DNA of 64,000 nt, from NCBI RefSeq assembly GCF_001044425.1, contig NZ_LFML01000068.1:116771-180770 (forward strand), in the 5' to 3' direction. Position 1 is the first letter of the stretch. Every line of letters starts with the position of its first letter. The DNA is from Streptomyces roseus (GTDB taxonomy: Bacteria > Actinomycetota > Actinomycetes > Streptomycetales > Streptomycetaceae). Below, in pieces: positions 51,549 to 60,617 of the stretch. A program made the translations under genes and the position numbers. The notes beneath the pieces were generated by a model. It saw nothing but the letters and a program-made list of their open reading frames with translations, was not told the DNA's origin and made no database searches.

Positions 51549-53231
51549 CTACAGGCCGTGTTGGTCGAGCAGCGCCGTCAGATTGCGCTTGCGTTTCTGG
51601 GCTGTGCGGAGGGTGGTCATGTAGATGGCGAACTCGTCCTCCGTGTCCAGAGCGCGGTGGCAGGCGCGGGCGCTGAGGAGTAGCTCCGTCAGGCGCTCGT
51701 ACGTGGCGTCGCCGGTGCGGGTGAGGAGCGGGCCGATCAGTCGGAGGTAGACGGCCAGGGCGTCTGCGGGGCGTTCGTTCCGGGTGCGCTCCGCGAGGAT
51801 GAGCCATTGGGTGTCGTCGGCGTGGCCTTCGCCGGCCGCGTCCCAGCCCGCGTCGAGGTCGCCGTCGTCCAGCAAGGCGTCGACCAGGGCAGAGCGGGGA
51901 CGCCCGAGGCCCTTGTGGGACCGGGCATCCGCGCGGAGCGCGTCCAGTGCCCGAGTCCGCTCGGTCTCTTCCCAGCCTCCGACCGCGCGGGCTGCCGTAC
52001 GCAGCTGCTGGTACGCGGTGAGGGAGCGGCGGCGCAGGAGCACCTCACGACGGATGCGCACGACATCGGCCGGGCGGCCGGCCCGGATGTGGCGCTCGCA
52101 CGCGAAGTCCACCAGGCGCGGATCCGGGCCGTGGCCGGGATCCGCCTCACGCAGGCCGCGTTCCGCCCAGTCCAGGGCTTCGGCCGGGCGGCCCGCTCGC
52201 TCCAGCTCCTGGGCGATCAGCAGGTGGGTGGCGCCCGACGGGTCCAGGTCCGCGGCGTGGAGGGCGATCAGCGCGTCCACGCTGCCCTCCATGCGCAGCA
52301 GTTGGTCCATGAGGTCTTTCGCGGCCCAGTGCTCGGGGTTCTCGCGTAGGGCTGCCGCGGCGCGTTCGTGCGCACGTGACAGGCCCGCCGCCTTCAGGAC
52401 GTCCGCGTATTCGGGCAGGAGGATGCCCGTGGCGTCGCTCAGGTCGCTCAGGAGATGGTCCACCAGCCAGTCGGCGGTCTGGTCCGGATCCGGGTGGGCT
52501 GCGAGGCAGGCCTCGAGGTGGGCTGCGGCCAGTCCGTCCGCCACATCGCCGACGACCCCGCCCGAGTCGTCGATTTCCCCGTACGTCCGGGCGAGCGCTT
52601 CGATCGCGGACCGTGACAGCCCTACGGCTTCCGTCGCCCTCCCGGTCTCCGTCAGCGTGCGCACTACGGATACCGCCTCCGCGGCCTGGAGCCCGTAGGC
52701 ACGGGCGTCCGCGTACTCGACGCAGCCGTACCGGGCGAAGGGCCGCGTGTCGAGCAGAGCCAGGATGCGCTCCCGTACGGCGCCGGGATCGTCGCCGGCG
52801 GCAGCTGCCCGCAGTTCCAGCCGCCGGCGCAGGTGACGGTCGGCCGCGATCTGCTCCCTTACCAGAGACAGGAGTTCGTCCCGGGTTCGGGTCTCCAGCC
52901 AGGTGGTGAACTGTCGGCCGCGGGATGCGGCGGCAGCACGATGCTTCGGTACCGACTCCGCTTGCTCCAGGACGGCCAGACCCACGGCCACGCAATGCTT
53001 GCAGAAGTTGCCTTCCTGCCCGTAGGGGCAGTCGCACCACCCGGTGAGGCCGTTCTCGTGCTCCGTCAGCTCGACCCCGTAGACGTCGGTGCCGTCGACG
53101 GTGGCGGTAATCGTCCTCTCCCCGATCTCCAGAGCGGACACACTCGACAGGTATCCGAGGCCGCGCTCGAACGACCGGGCCCCGGCCAGTCGCCGCAGAT
53201 CGTCCCGTCCGAATCCCAGTGTGTTGCTCAT
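51549..53231 (-). CDS. SWIM zinc-finger protein
   Basis: 560 residues. The SWIM motif CDCPYGQEGNFCKHCVAVG (CxC...CxH) at about 65-85 predicts nucleic-acid or protein binding. The remaining ~450 residues are helical, TPR-like repeats (AEALDWAERGLREADP and similar). Such proteins are common in Streptomyces with unknown role. ATG 53231 (MSNTLGFGRDD) is chosen; an in-frame ATG at 53240 is equally possible. It borders the accessory island, but its codon usage is like the core genes. Confidence 0.82.
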   Translation of the reverse strand: MSNTLGFGRDDLRRLAGARSFERGLGYLSSVSALEIGERTITATVDGTDVYGVELTEHENGLTGWCDCPYGQEGNFCKHCVAVGLAVLEQAESVPKHRAAAASRGRQFTTWLETRTRDELLSLVREQIAADRHLRRRLELRAAAAGDDPGAVRERILALLDTRPFARYGCVEYADARAYGLQAAEAVSVVRTLTETGRATEAVGLSRSAIEALARTYGEIDDSGGVVGDVADGLAAAHLEACLAAHPDPDQTADWLVDHLLSDLSDATGILLPEYADVLKAAGLSRAHERAAAALRENPEHWAAKDLMDQLLRMEGSVDALIALHAADLDPSGATHLLIAQELERAGRPAEALDWAERGLREADPGHGPDPRLVDFACERHIRAGRPADVVRIRREVLLRRRSLTAYQQLRTAARAVGGWEETERTRALDALRADARSHKGLGRPRSALVDALLDDGDLDAGWDAAGEGHADDTQWLILAERTRNERPADALAVYLRLIGPLLTRTGDATYERLTELLLSARACHRALDTEDEFAIYMTTLRTAQKRKRNLTALLDQHGL

Positions 53232-53327
53232 GGCTCCCATTCAAATCGCAGTCCGGTCCGTGCCTCAACGGCCCGAGGCAGACCATGTCCCCTTCGCCGG
53301 CGCCGGCGCCGACGTCCGGGAGCGGGG

Positions 53328-53783
53328 TCAGCGGTCGACCGGGAGGCCCGTGGGTTCCTTGATGCGCTTCATGATGATCTGGGAGTTGACCTCGGTGATG
53401 CCCGTGAGGGCCGTCAGCTTTTCGATCCAGAGGCGTTCGTACGCGCGCAGGTCCGCCACCGCGATGCGCAGCAGGCAGCCGGGGCTGCCGAAGAGGCGGT
53501 AGGCCTCGATGACGTCGGGGATGTCCTGGAGAGCGGCCTCGAAGGCCTCGACCGCCTCCCGGTCGCGGCGCACCTCCACCGAGACGAGGACCTCGAAGCC
53601 CCGGTCGACCGCTTCCGGGGCGATCACCGCGCGGTAGCCCTGGATCACCCCGTCCTGTTCGAGCTGGCGTACCCGCCGCATGCAGGGGGAGGGGGTCAAG
53701 CCGACGCGCTGGGCCAGCTCCTGGTTGCTGAGGCGGCCGTCGGCCTGTAGCTCGCGCAAGATTTCTCGGTCGATCGCGTCCAT
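53328..53783 (-). CDS. Lrp/AsnC family transcriptional regulator
   Basis: 151 residues. N-terminal winged helix (MDAIDREILRELQADGRLSN through SPCMRRVRQLE) and a C-terminal RAM domain that binds amino acids and drives oligomerisation. GATAAT at about 53790-53795 lies 6 nt before ATG 53783, giving a leaderless start. Divergent from L-asparaginase with a perfect palindrome in the gap, so it probably controls asparaginase and itself in response to asparagine/aspartate or another amino acid (inference). Confidence 0.9.
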   Translation of the reverse strand: MDAIDREILRELQADGRLSNQELAQRVGLTPSPCMRRVRQLEQDGVIQGYRAVIAPEAVDRGFEVLVSVEVRRDREAVEAFEAALQDIPDVIEAYRLFGSPGCLLRIAVADLRAYERLWIEKLTALTGITEVNSQIIMKRIKEPTGLPVDR

Positions 53784-53825
53784 GGAGCAATTATCCACCA
53801 GGGGCAAGCGGTGCGCCGAGTGGAA

Positions 53826-53844
53826 GACGCAATCACATTGCGTC
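53826..53844. promoter_or_regulatory. Perfect palindrome, candidate Lrp/AsnC operator
   Basis: GACGCAATCACATTGCGTC has 8-bp perfect arms and a 3-bp centre. It lies midway in the 131-bp divergent gap, about 30 bp upstream of the regulator's -10 and 70 bp from the asparaginase start. Confidence 0.6.
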
Positions 53845-53914
53845 CATATCGCTCTATCATTGCTGCTTTGGGTACGTGTGTGCGACCTGTGGACGAGTGA
53901 ACGGAAGGGTGGCC

Positions 53915-54916
53915 ATGGGACGGATCGTCGTCATCAGCACCGGCGGCACGATAGCCAGCCGCTGGCAGGGTGCCGGCTTCGCGGCCGACGCCGACGGGCG
54001 TGAGGTCATGGCCACCGCGCCGCTGCCCGAGGACATCACCATCGAGGTGGTGGACCTGTTCAGCGTGAACAGCCCCCGGCTCACCACCGCCCACCAGCTC
54101 ACCCTGCTCCGCACCGTGCACGAGGTGCTCGCCGATCCGGGCGTGGACGGCATCGTCGTCACGCACGGCACCGACACCCTGGAGGAGTCGGCGTTCCTCG
54201 TCGACCTGCACCACCACGACCCGCGCACCGTGGTCTTCACCGGCGCGCAGCGGCCCATGGGCACCGCGGACGGGGACGGCCCCGGCAACCTGTACGACGC
54301 GCTGCTCACCGCCGCGAGCACGCGCGGGCTCGGCGTGCTGATCGCCTTCGGCGGGCGCGTGCACGCGGCCCGCGGCACGGTCAAGACGCAGGCGGTGGCG
54401 CTGGACGCGTTCGCCGACCCCTCGAAGGAACTGCTCGGGAAGATCGGCTTCGGCAAGGTCACGATGCTGCGCGCCCCGCAGCGCCCCGAGCCGCTCCCGC
54501 TGCCGGCGATGCCGGAGGTGCCGCCGCGGGTGGACGTCGTCATGCACCACGCCGACGGGGACCCGGTGCTCCTGAACGCGGCGGTCGCGGCGGGCGCCCG
54601 GGGGCTCGTGCTGGTCGGTACGGGGGCCGGGAACGCGACCCCCGAGATCGTGGACGCGGTACGGGACGCCATCGCGCGCGGCGTGCTGGTCGCGCTGACC
54701 ACACGGGTTCCCGCCGGGCCGGTGACGGAGATCTACACGCACGGCGGCGCGGTGGACCTGGTGGCGGCGGGAGCCGTCGCGACCGGCACCCTGCGCGCCC
54801 CGCAGGCGCGGATCGCCGTGCTGTCGGCGCTGCTCGCCTCCGAGGACGAGGCGGAACGCGTCCGCATCCTGCGGCGCAGCGTGTCCTCGGACGGACCGGC
54901 GCTCGTCACCGCCTGA
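53915..54916 (+). CDS. L-asparaginase
   Basis: 333-residue asparaginase hydrolysing asparagine to aspartate and ammonia. Catalytic Thr12 is in STGGTIAS, the second Thr-Asp pair in THGTDTLEES, and GAQRPMG follows. No signal peptide is seen, suggesting a cytoplasmic enzyme; the family resembles bacterial type II but is not secreted here. ATG 53915 has GGAAGGG 5 nt upstream. Monocistronic, ending at the hairpin 54928-54952, and probably regulated by the divergent Lrp/AsnC protein. Confidence 0.92.
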   Translation: MGRIVVISTGGTIASRWQGAGFAADADGREVMATAPLPEDITIEVVDLFSVNSPRLTTAHQLTLLRTVHEVLADPGVDGIVVTHGTDTLEESAFLVDLHHHDPRTVVFTGAQRPMGTADGDGPGNLYDALLTAASTRGLGVLIAFGGRVHAARGTVKTQAVALDAFADPSKELLGKIGFGKVTMLRAPQRPEPLPLPAMPEVPPRVDVVMHHADGDPVLLNAAVAAGARGLVLVGTGAGNATPEIVDAVRDAIARGVLVALTTRVPAGPVTEIYTHGGAVDLVAAGAVATGTLRAPQARIAVLSALLASEDEAERVRILRRSVSSDGPALVTA

Positions 54917-54927
54917 GGCCGGTGCTC

Positions 54928-54952
54928 GCGGGGGCGGCTCCGCCGCCCCCGC
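54928..54952. terminator. Terminator between asparaginase and meaB
   Basis: 11-bp perfect stem GCGGGGGCGGC/GCCGCCCCCGC with a TCC loop, in the 55-bp convergent gap. Confidence 0.8.
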
Positions 54953-54971
54953 CGCTCAGCCGCCCCCCCGC

Positions 54972-55964
54972 TCAGCCGCCGCCGGTGCCGAACGCCGCCA
55001 GGATGCGGTCCGCCGCCGAGGTGGGCGTGACCGTGCCCGCACGGATCGCCGCCTCCAGGCCGGGTGACAGCTTGCGTACCGCCGGGTTGCCGCGCAGCCG
55101 GTCCAAGAGCTCGTCGCGCACCATCGACCAGGTCCATTCCACCTGCTGCTGCGCCCGCTTGGCCGCCAGACGGCCTCCCGCGTCCAGCAGACGGCGGTGC
55201 TGCTCCAGGCGGTTCCACACCTCGTCCAGACCCGCCGACTCCCGCGCGCTGCACGTGAGGACCGGCGGGGTCCAGGCCGCGTCCGCCGGGTGCATCAGGC
55301 GCAGCGCGCCCGACAGCTCCCGCGCCGCCGCCTTCGCGTCGCGCTCGTGGGGCCCGTCCGCCTTGTTCACCGCGAGGACGTCCGCCAGCTCCAGCACGCC
55401 CTTCTTGATGCCCTGGAGCTGGTCGCCCGTACGGGCCAGGGAGAGCAGGAGGAAGGAGTCCACCATGCCGGCGACCGTCGTCTCCGACTGGCCCACGCCC
55501 ACCGTCTCGACGAGGACCACGTCGTAGCCCGCCGCCTCCATCACGATCATGGATTCGCGGGTCGCCTTCGCCACCCCGCCCAGCGTGCCGGCCGAGGGGG
55601 AGGGGCGTACGAACGCCGCCGGGTCCACCGACAGGCGTTCCATCCTCGTCTTGTCGCCGAGGATGGAGCCGCCCGTGCGCGTGGAGGAAGGGTCCACCGC
55701 GAGGACCGCCACCCGGTGGCCCAGCCCGGTCAGCATCGTGCCGAACGCGTCGATGAACGTGGACTTGCCGACCCCCGGCACCCCGCTGATCCCGATCCGG
55801 CGCGCCCGCCCCGTGTGCGGGAGCAGCTCCGTCAGCAGTTGCTGCGCCAGCGCGCGGTGGGCGGGCAGGGTGGACTCGACGAGGGTGATGGCGCGCGCGA
55901 CGAACGCGCGCTTCCCGCCGAGCACCCCCTTCGCGTAGGCCTCGATCTCGATCTTCGGAGGCAT
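54972..55964 (-). CDS. meaB: Methylmalonyl-CoA mutase-associated GTPase MeaB
   Basis: 330-residue G3E GTPase (ArgK/MeaB) that chaperones adenosylcobalamin into methylmalonyl-CoA mutase and protects it. P-loop GVPGVGKST is at 61-69, switch regions are in DPSSTRTGGSILGDKTRM and ETVGVGQSE, and the base motif is NKAD. It starts 9 bp after mutB, in the same operon. The C-terminal dimerisation arm (VEWTWSMVRDELLDRLR) is present. Confidence 0.94.
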   Translation of the reverse strand: MPPKIEIEAYAKGVLGGKRAFVARAITLVESTLPAHRALAQQLLTELLPHTGRARRIGISGVPGVGKSTFIDAFGTMLTGLGHRVAVLAVDPSSTRTGGSILGDKTRMERLSVDPAAFVRPSPSAGTLGGVAKATRESMIVMEAAGYDVVLVETVGVGQSETTVAGMVDSFLLLSLARTGDQLQGIKKGVLELADVLAVNKADGPHERDAKAAARELSGALRLMHPADAAWTPPVLTCSARESAGLDEVWNRLEQHRRLLDAGGRLAAKRAQQQVEWTWSMVRDELLDRLRGNPAVRKLSPGLEAAIRAGTVTPTSAADRILAAFGTGGG

Positions 55965-55973
55965 CCGCCGCGC

Positions 55974-58160
55974 CTACAGCTCGTGGCCCAGATCCGCGGC
56001 CAGCCGCGTCACCAGGTCGTGGGCCGCGTCCGGGATCACCGTGCCGGGCGGGAACACCGCCGCCGCGCCCATCTCCAGCAGCGTCGGTACGTCGGCCGGC
56101 GGGATCACCCCGCCCACCACGATCATGATGTCCTCGCGGCCCTCCTCCGCCAACTGCTCGCGCAGCGCCGGTACGAGGGTCAGGTGACCGGCCGCCAGCG
56201 AGGACACGCCCACCACGTGGACGTCCGCCTCGACGGCCTGGCGGGCCACCTCCGCCGGGGTCTGGAACAGCGGGCCGACGTCCACGTCGAAGCCCAGGTC
56301 GGCGAAGGCGGTGGCGATCACCTTCTGGCCGCGGTCGTGCCCGTCCTGGCCCATCTTGGCGACCAGGACGCGCGGACGACGGCCCTCCGCCTCCTCGAAG
56401 CGGTCGACCAGTGCGCGCGTGCGCTCCACGTTCGGGGACTCCCCTGCCTCGGTGCGGTACACACCCGAGATCGTACGGATCTGGCTCGCGTGCCGCCCGT
56501 ACACCTTCTCCAGCGCGTCCGAGATCTCGCCCACGGTCGCCTTCGCGCGCGCCGCGTCCACCGCCAGCGCGAGCAGGTTGCCGTCGCCGCGCCCGGCCGC
56601 GTTCGTCAGCGCCCGCAGGGTGTCCTGCGTGACCGCCTCGTCGCGCTCCTCGCGCAGCCGGCGCAGCTTCTCGATCTGCTGCGTGCGCACCGAGGAGTTG
56701 TCGACCTTGAGCACGTCGATCTGCTCGTCGTTCTCCACCCGGTACTTGTTCACGCCGATCACCGGCTGGCGCCCCGAGTCGATCCGCGCCTGCGTACGGG
56801 CGGCGGCCTCCTCCACGCGCAGCTTCGGGATGCCCGCGTCGATGGCCTGCGCCATGCCGCCGGCCGCCTCGACCTCCTGGATGTGCTGCCAGGCCCGGCG
56901 CGCGAGGTCGTACGTCAGCTTCTCGACGTACGCGCTGCCGCCCCACGGGTCGATCGACCGGCAGGTCCCCGACTCCTGCTGGAGCAGGAGCTGGGTGTTG
57001 CGGGCGATGCGCGCCGAGAAGTCCGTCGGCAGCGCGAGCGCCTCGTCGAGGGCGTTGGTGTGCAGCGACTGGGTGTGGCCCTGGGTCGCCGCCATCGCCT
57101 CGATGCAGGTGCGCGTCACGTTGTTGAAGACGTCCTGGGCGGTCAGCGACCAGCCCGAGGTCTGCGAATGGGTGCGCAGCGAGAGCGACTTGGCGTTCTG
57201 AGGGTCGAACTGCTTGACGAGCCGCGCCCACAGCAGGCGGGCGGCGCGCAGCTTCGCGACCTCCATGAAGAAGTTCATGCCGATCGCCCAGAAGAACGAC
57301 AGGCGCGGCGCGAAGGCGTCCACGTTCAGCCCGACCGCCTGCCCCGCCCGCAGGTACTCCACGCCGTCCGCGAGGGTGTACGCCAGCTCCAGGTCGGCCG
57401 TGGCGCCGGCCTCCTGGATGTGGTAGCCGGAGATCGAGATGGAGTTGTACCTCGGCATGTTCTGCGAGGTGAAGGCGAAGATGTCCGAGATGATCCGCAT
57501 CGAGGGCTTCGGCGGATAGATGTAGGTGTTGCGGACCATGAACTCCTTGAGGATGTCGTTCTGGATGGTCCCGGCGAGCTTGTCGGGGGAGACGCCCTGC
57601 TCCTCCGCCGCCACGATGTAGAGGGCGAGGACCGGCAGCACGGCGCCGTTCATCGTCATCGACACCGTCATCTTGTCCAGCGGGATGCCGTCGAAGAGCT
57701 GCCGCATGTCGTAGATCGAGTCGATCGCCACGCCCGCCATGCCGACGTCGCCCGTGACGCGCGGGTGGTCGCTGTCGTAGCCGCGGTGCGTGGGCAGGTC
57801 GAAGGCGATCGACAGGCCCTTCTGGCCGGCCGCGAGGTTGCGCCGGTAGAAGGCGTTCGACTCCTCGGCCGTCGAGAAGCCCGCGTACTGGCGGATCGTC
57901 CAGGGCTGGTTGACGTACATGGTCGGGTACGGCCCGCGCAGGTACGGGGCCACGCCCGGGTAGGTCCGCAGGAAGTCGAGGCCCTCCAGGTCCCGGCCCG
58001 TGTACAGCGGCTTCACGCCGATGCCCTCGGGGGTCTCCCACAGCAGGTCTCCGGCGGCGGTCCCGGTGGACTCCTTGACCGCCGCGCGCCACTGGTCCTC
58101 GGACCCGGCCGCGGCGGCGCCGCCGCCCAGCGCGAGGGTGGAGAAATCGGGGATGCTCAC
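55974..58160 (-). CDS. mutB: Methylmalonyl-CoA mutase large (alpha) subunit
   Basis: 728-residue catalytic subunit interconverting methylmalonyl-CoA and succinyl-CoA. The TIM barrel (about 40-560) includes RGPYPTMYVNQPWTIRQYAG. The C-terminal B12-binding domain has the DxHxxG motif GQDGHDRGQKV with the cobalt-ligating His near 608. GTG 58160 overlaps the mutA stop by 4 bp (GTGA). Middle gene of mutA-mutB-meaB. The reaction links propionyl-CoA and odd-chain/branched amino-acid catabolism with polyketide precursor supply. Confidence 0.95.
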   Translation of the reverse strand: MSIPDFSTLALGGGAAAAGSEDQWRAAVKESTGTAAGDLLWETPEGIGVKPLYTGRDLEGLDFLRTYPGVAPYLRGPYPTMYVNQPWTIRQYAGFSTAEESNAFYRRNLAAGQKGLSIAFDLPTHRGYDSDHPRVTGDVGMAGVAIDSIYDMRQLFDGIPLDKMTVSMTMNGAVLPVLALYIVAAEEQGVSPDKLAGTIQNDILKEFMVRNTYIYPPKPSMRIISDIFAFTSQNMPRYNSISISGYHIQEAGATADLELAYTLADGVEYLRAGQAVGLNVDAFAPRLSFFWAIGMNFFMEVAKLRAARLLWARLVKQFDPQNAKSLSLRTHSQTSGWSLTAQDVFNNVTRTCIEAMAATQGHTQSLHTNALDEALALPTDFSARIARNTQLLLQQESGTCRSIDPWGGSAYVEKLTYDLARRAWQHIQEVEAAGGMAQAIDAGIPKLRVEEAAARTQARIDSGRQPVIGVNKYRVENDEQIDVLKVDNSSVRTQQIEKLRRLREERDEAVTQDTLRALTNAAGRGDGNLLALAVDAARAKATVGEISDALEKVYGRHASQIRTISGVYRTEAGESPNVERTRALVDRFEEAEGRRPRVLVAKMGQDGHDRGQKVIATAFADLGFDVDVGPLFQTPAEVARQAVEADVHVVGVSSLAAGHLTLVPALREQLAEEGREDIMIVVGGVIPPADVPTLLEMGAAAVFPPGTVIPDAAHDLVTRLAADLGHEL

Positions 58161-60067
58161 AGGGAGACTCCCATCCGGTCGAGTACGGAGGACAGTACGG
58201 CGACCGCGTCGCAGCCCGCGAAGACGTACTCGTCCACGGCGCCGGCCGAGGTGCCGGGCTTGCCCGCGAGGAACACGGTCGTCGCGCCGGCCGAGCGCAG
58301 GGCCGCGGCCACCGCCTCGGCCTGCTCCTCGTACAGCGGATCGCTGGAGCACAGCACGGCCATGCCGTCCGCGCCGCTCGCCGCGTAGGCCCCGGCGGCC
58401 GTCGCCGGGTCCACCGACACCGGGTCGTGGACCGGGGTGATGCCGCCCGCCTGGAACAGGTTCGCGGCGAAGGTGGCGCGCGCGGTGTGCGCCGCCGCGG
58501 GTCCCAGTGCGGCGAGGAAGATCCGCGGGCGGTTCCCGGTCGCGGCCAGGTGCGCGTCGCTGCGGGCGCGCAGCGCCTCGTACGCCTCGTCGCGCCGGAC
58601 GCGGGGGAGCCCGCCGGTGGGGCCCGGCGGGGCGGGCTCGCGGTCGAGGGGCTTCTCCGAGAGCAGCGGGAACTCGCTGACGCCCGTGATGGGCTCACGG
58701 CGCTTGGCGAGCTTCTTGGAGCGCTCGGCCCAGGTGGCGGCGAGCCGGTCGGCGACCAGCCCGGAGCGCAGGGCGGCGGCCAGGCCGCCGGCCTTCTCGA
58801 TCGTCTGGAAGAACTCCCAGGCGGCCTCGGCCAGTTCGCCGGTCAGCTGCTCCACGTAGTACGAGCCGCCGGCCGGGTCGATGACGCGGGCCAGGTGCGA
58901 CTCCTCCAGGAGGATGGTGGAGGTGTTGCGGGCGATGCGGCGCGCGAAGGCGTCCGGCAGGCCGATCTCGTGGTCGAAGGGGAGCACGGTGACGCAGTCC
59001 GCTCCGCCGACGCCCGCCGCCATGCAGGCGACGGTGGTGCGCAGCATGTTCACCCACGGGTCGCGACGGGTCATCATCACCGGCGAGGTGACGGCGTGCT
59101 GGCGCTGGGCGCCGGCCTCGGGGGCGCCGCAGGCCTCGGCGATGCGCGCCCACAGGCGGCGCGCGGCGCGGAACTTCGCGATGGTGAGGAACTGGTCCGC
59201 GGTCGCGGCGTAGCGGAATTCGAGCTGGCCGAGGGCGGCGTGGAGGCCGAGGCCTCCGGCGGGGGCGGTGTCGCCTTCCGCGCCGGCGCCGGAGGCCTCG
59301 GCCTCCGTCAGGGCGCGCAGGTAGGCGACACCGGTCGCCAGGGACAGGCCGAGTTCCTCGGCGGCCGAGCCGCCGGCCTCGTGGTACGGCAGCGCGTCGA
59401 CGGTGAGCGCGCGGACGCCGGGCCAGTGCGCGGCGGCCTCCCGGGCGAGGCCGACCGCGTCGGCGAGGTCCACGGCCTCACCCGTACGGGCCTCGTGGCC
59501 CAGGGGGTCGGCGCCCAGGCTCGCGCGGGCGGCCTCGGGGGCCACCTGCCGGTCGGCGTACAGGCGCAGCAAGGCGCGGGCGGCGTCGGCGTATTCGGCT
59601 CCGGCGTCGAGGGAGACGGGGGCCAGGTCGAGGTAGACGCCGTCGAGGGCGCGGGGCAGCGCGTCGACGGGGAGGCCGCCGCAGCCTTCGCCCACGGCCA
59701 GCCAGAGGGAGGTGACCCCGTTCTCGAGGTCGGTGAGGACGGCCTCGTTCACGCGAACGGGGTCGCTCCCCACGTACCGCTGACGTACGTCCCAGCCGCC
59801 GGCCGCCCCGCCGGCGGGGGTCGCGCCCCGTACGAACGGCGCGAACCCGGGGAACCCGGTCTCGTCTGCCGCCTCGGGCGCGGTGTACAGCGGGCGGGTG
59901 GTGAGCCCGTCCTCTAGCTTCGTGGACAACGCGTCTTCTGCGGCTTCGCCGGATACGTCCTTGCCGGACTTGCGTAGAACGCCCTCTACCAGGCGCTGCC
60001 ACTGCTCATGCGTCGCGTCAGGGAACTCGGCGGCCAAGGAGAGCCCGTCATCAGGCAGGACCGTCAT
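58157..60067 (-). CDS. mutA: Methylmalonyl-CoA mutase small (beta) subunit
   Basis: 636-residue partner of MutB with the same fold. The B12-binding domain lacks the DxHxxG histidine (AALGPAAAHTARATFA at the equivalent place), as in all beta subunits. ATG 60067 is preceded by TAGCAT at 60075-60080, 7 nt away, with no Shine-Dalgarno, so the operon mRNA is probably leaderless. First gene of the mut operon; the upstream 834-bp gap separates it from the sulfonate genes. Confidence 0.94.
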   Translation of the reverse strand: MTVLPDDGLSLAAEFPDATHEQWQRLVEGVLRKSGKDVSGEAAEDALSTKLEDGLTTRPLYTAPEAADETGFPGFAPFVRGATPAGGAAGGWDVRQRYVGSDPVRVNEAVLTDLENGVTSLWLAVGEGCGGLPVDALPRALDGVYLDLAPVSLDAGAEYADAARALLRLYADRQVAPEAARASLGADPLGHEARTGEAVDLADAVGLAREAAAHWPGVRALTVDALPYHEAGGSAAEELGLSLATGVAYLRALTEAEASGAGAEGDTAPAGGLGLHAALGQLEFRYAATADQFLTIAKFRAARRLWARIAEACGAPEAGAQRQHAVTSPVMMTRRDPWVNMLRTTVACMAAGVGGADCVTVLPFDHEIGLPDAFARRIARNTSTILLEESHLARVIDPAGGSYYVEQLTGELAEAAWEFFQTIEKAGGLAAALRSGLVADRLAATWAERSKKLAKRREPITGVSEFPLLSEKPLDREPAPPGPTGGLPRVRRDEAYEALRARSDAHLAATGNRPRIFLAALGPAAAHTARATFAANLFQAGGITPVHDPVSVDPATAAGAYAASGADGMAVLCSSDPLYEEQAEAVAAALRSAGATTVFLAGKPGTSAGAVDEYVFAGCDAVAVLSSVLDRMGVSL

Positions 60068-60231
60068 GGCTCGAATGCTAGGGGGGCCGCCTCGGGAACG
60101 ACTATAACCACCGGATGTGATCTCCCCCTCTCATGTGAGACGGGGAGGGTCACGAAAGAGCACCCCGGGACAGGTGTGCGCGCCGGGGCGTCCGGTGCCG
60201 GGCTGCGGCCGGGGCGCCGCCCGGGGGCTGT

Positions 60232-60308
60232 CGGGCCGTGGTCGGGCCGTTGCCGGGCCGTTCCCGTGCCGTTGCCGGGCCGCTCTCGGGCCGCTCTCGG
60301 GCCGGTGC
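60232..60308. repeat. Seven tandem 11-bp degenerate repeats
   Basis: Consecutive 11-bp units on the pattern CGGGCCG-NNNN run without gaps from 60232 to 60308; units five and six are identical (CGGGCCGCTCT). The period equals one DNA helical turn. They lie in the 834-bp gap 60068-60901, about 165 bp upstream of the mut operon start. The gap also holds a promoter and a leader ORF further right; otherwise no gene is seen. Confidence 0.75.
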
Positions 60309-60479
60309 CGTCGGGTGCGTGGCGGTCGCGTTGCGAGGGCGTGAAATCCGGCCACGGTTTTCAGCCGTCCGGGGGTGTGGGAACCGGTCGTCGCGGCGGC
60401 CGATAGGGCAGGTCAGGGGTGGGGCTCCGAGGCGCTCGGGGGTCCCCGTCCGGGTTTGTTTCGGGGTGTGGGGCGGGGC

Positions 60480-60508
60480 TTGACCCGTCCGGGGGTGGCT
60501 GACACGCT
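60480..60508 (+). promoter_or_regulatory. Promoter for a leaderless small ORF
   Basis: TTGACC (-35) at 60480-60485, an exact 17-bp spacer, then CACGCT (-10) at 60503-60508, with ATG 60516 seven bases later. This is the best sigma-HrdB-like match in the gap. Confidence 0.6.
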
Positions 60509-60515
60509 CCGAGCC

Positions 60516-60617
60516 ATGTCCGCGTTCGAGCTTTCCGCCCCGCGGCTCCACACCCCCGGCCCCTGTACCGCGCCGGGTGCGTGTCCGGGCCGCTGTCAGG
60601 CCCCCCGCCGCGCCTGA
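60516..60617 (+). CDS. Putative cysteine-containing leader peptide for the sulfonate operon
   Basis: 33-residue ORF beginning MSAFELSAPRLH, with Cys17, Cys23 and Cys27 clustered in its second half. It is predicted to start at the 5' end of a leaderless mRNA. It precedes, in the same direction, the alkylsulfate/sulfonate genes by 284 bp. Actinobacteria are known to use leaderless, Cys-rich small ORFs as cysteine-responsive attenuators of sulfur operons; the cysteines here are spaced, not consecutive, so the match is imperfect. A perfect 10-bp hairpin at 60803-60824 could be the attenuated structure. It may also be a chance frame. Confidence 0.45.
   Translation: MSAFELSAPRLHTPGPCTAPGACPGRCQAPRRA

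Noticed and set aside
54733..58698. A 1321-codon open frame on the minus strand across meaB and mutB
   Set aside because: It is an out-of-frame shadow of the mutB/meaB genes caused by high GC; its protein is Arg/Ala/Gly-rich with no family, while the real frames match MutB and MeaB along their length.
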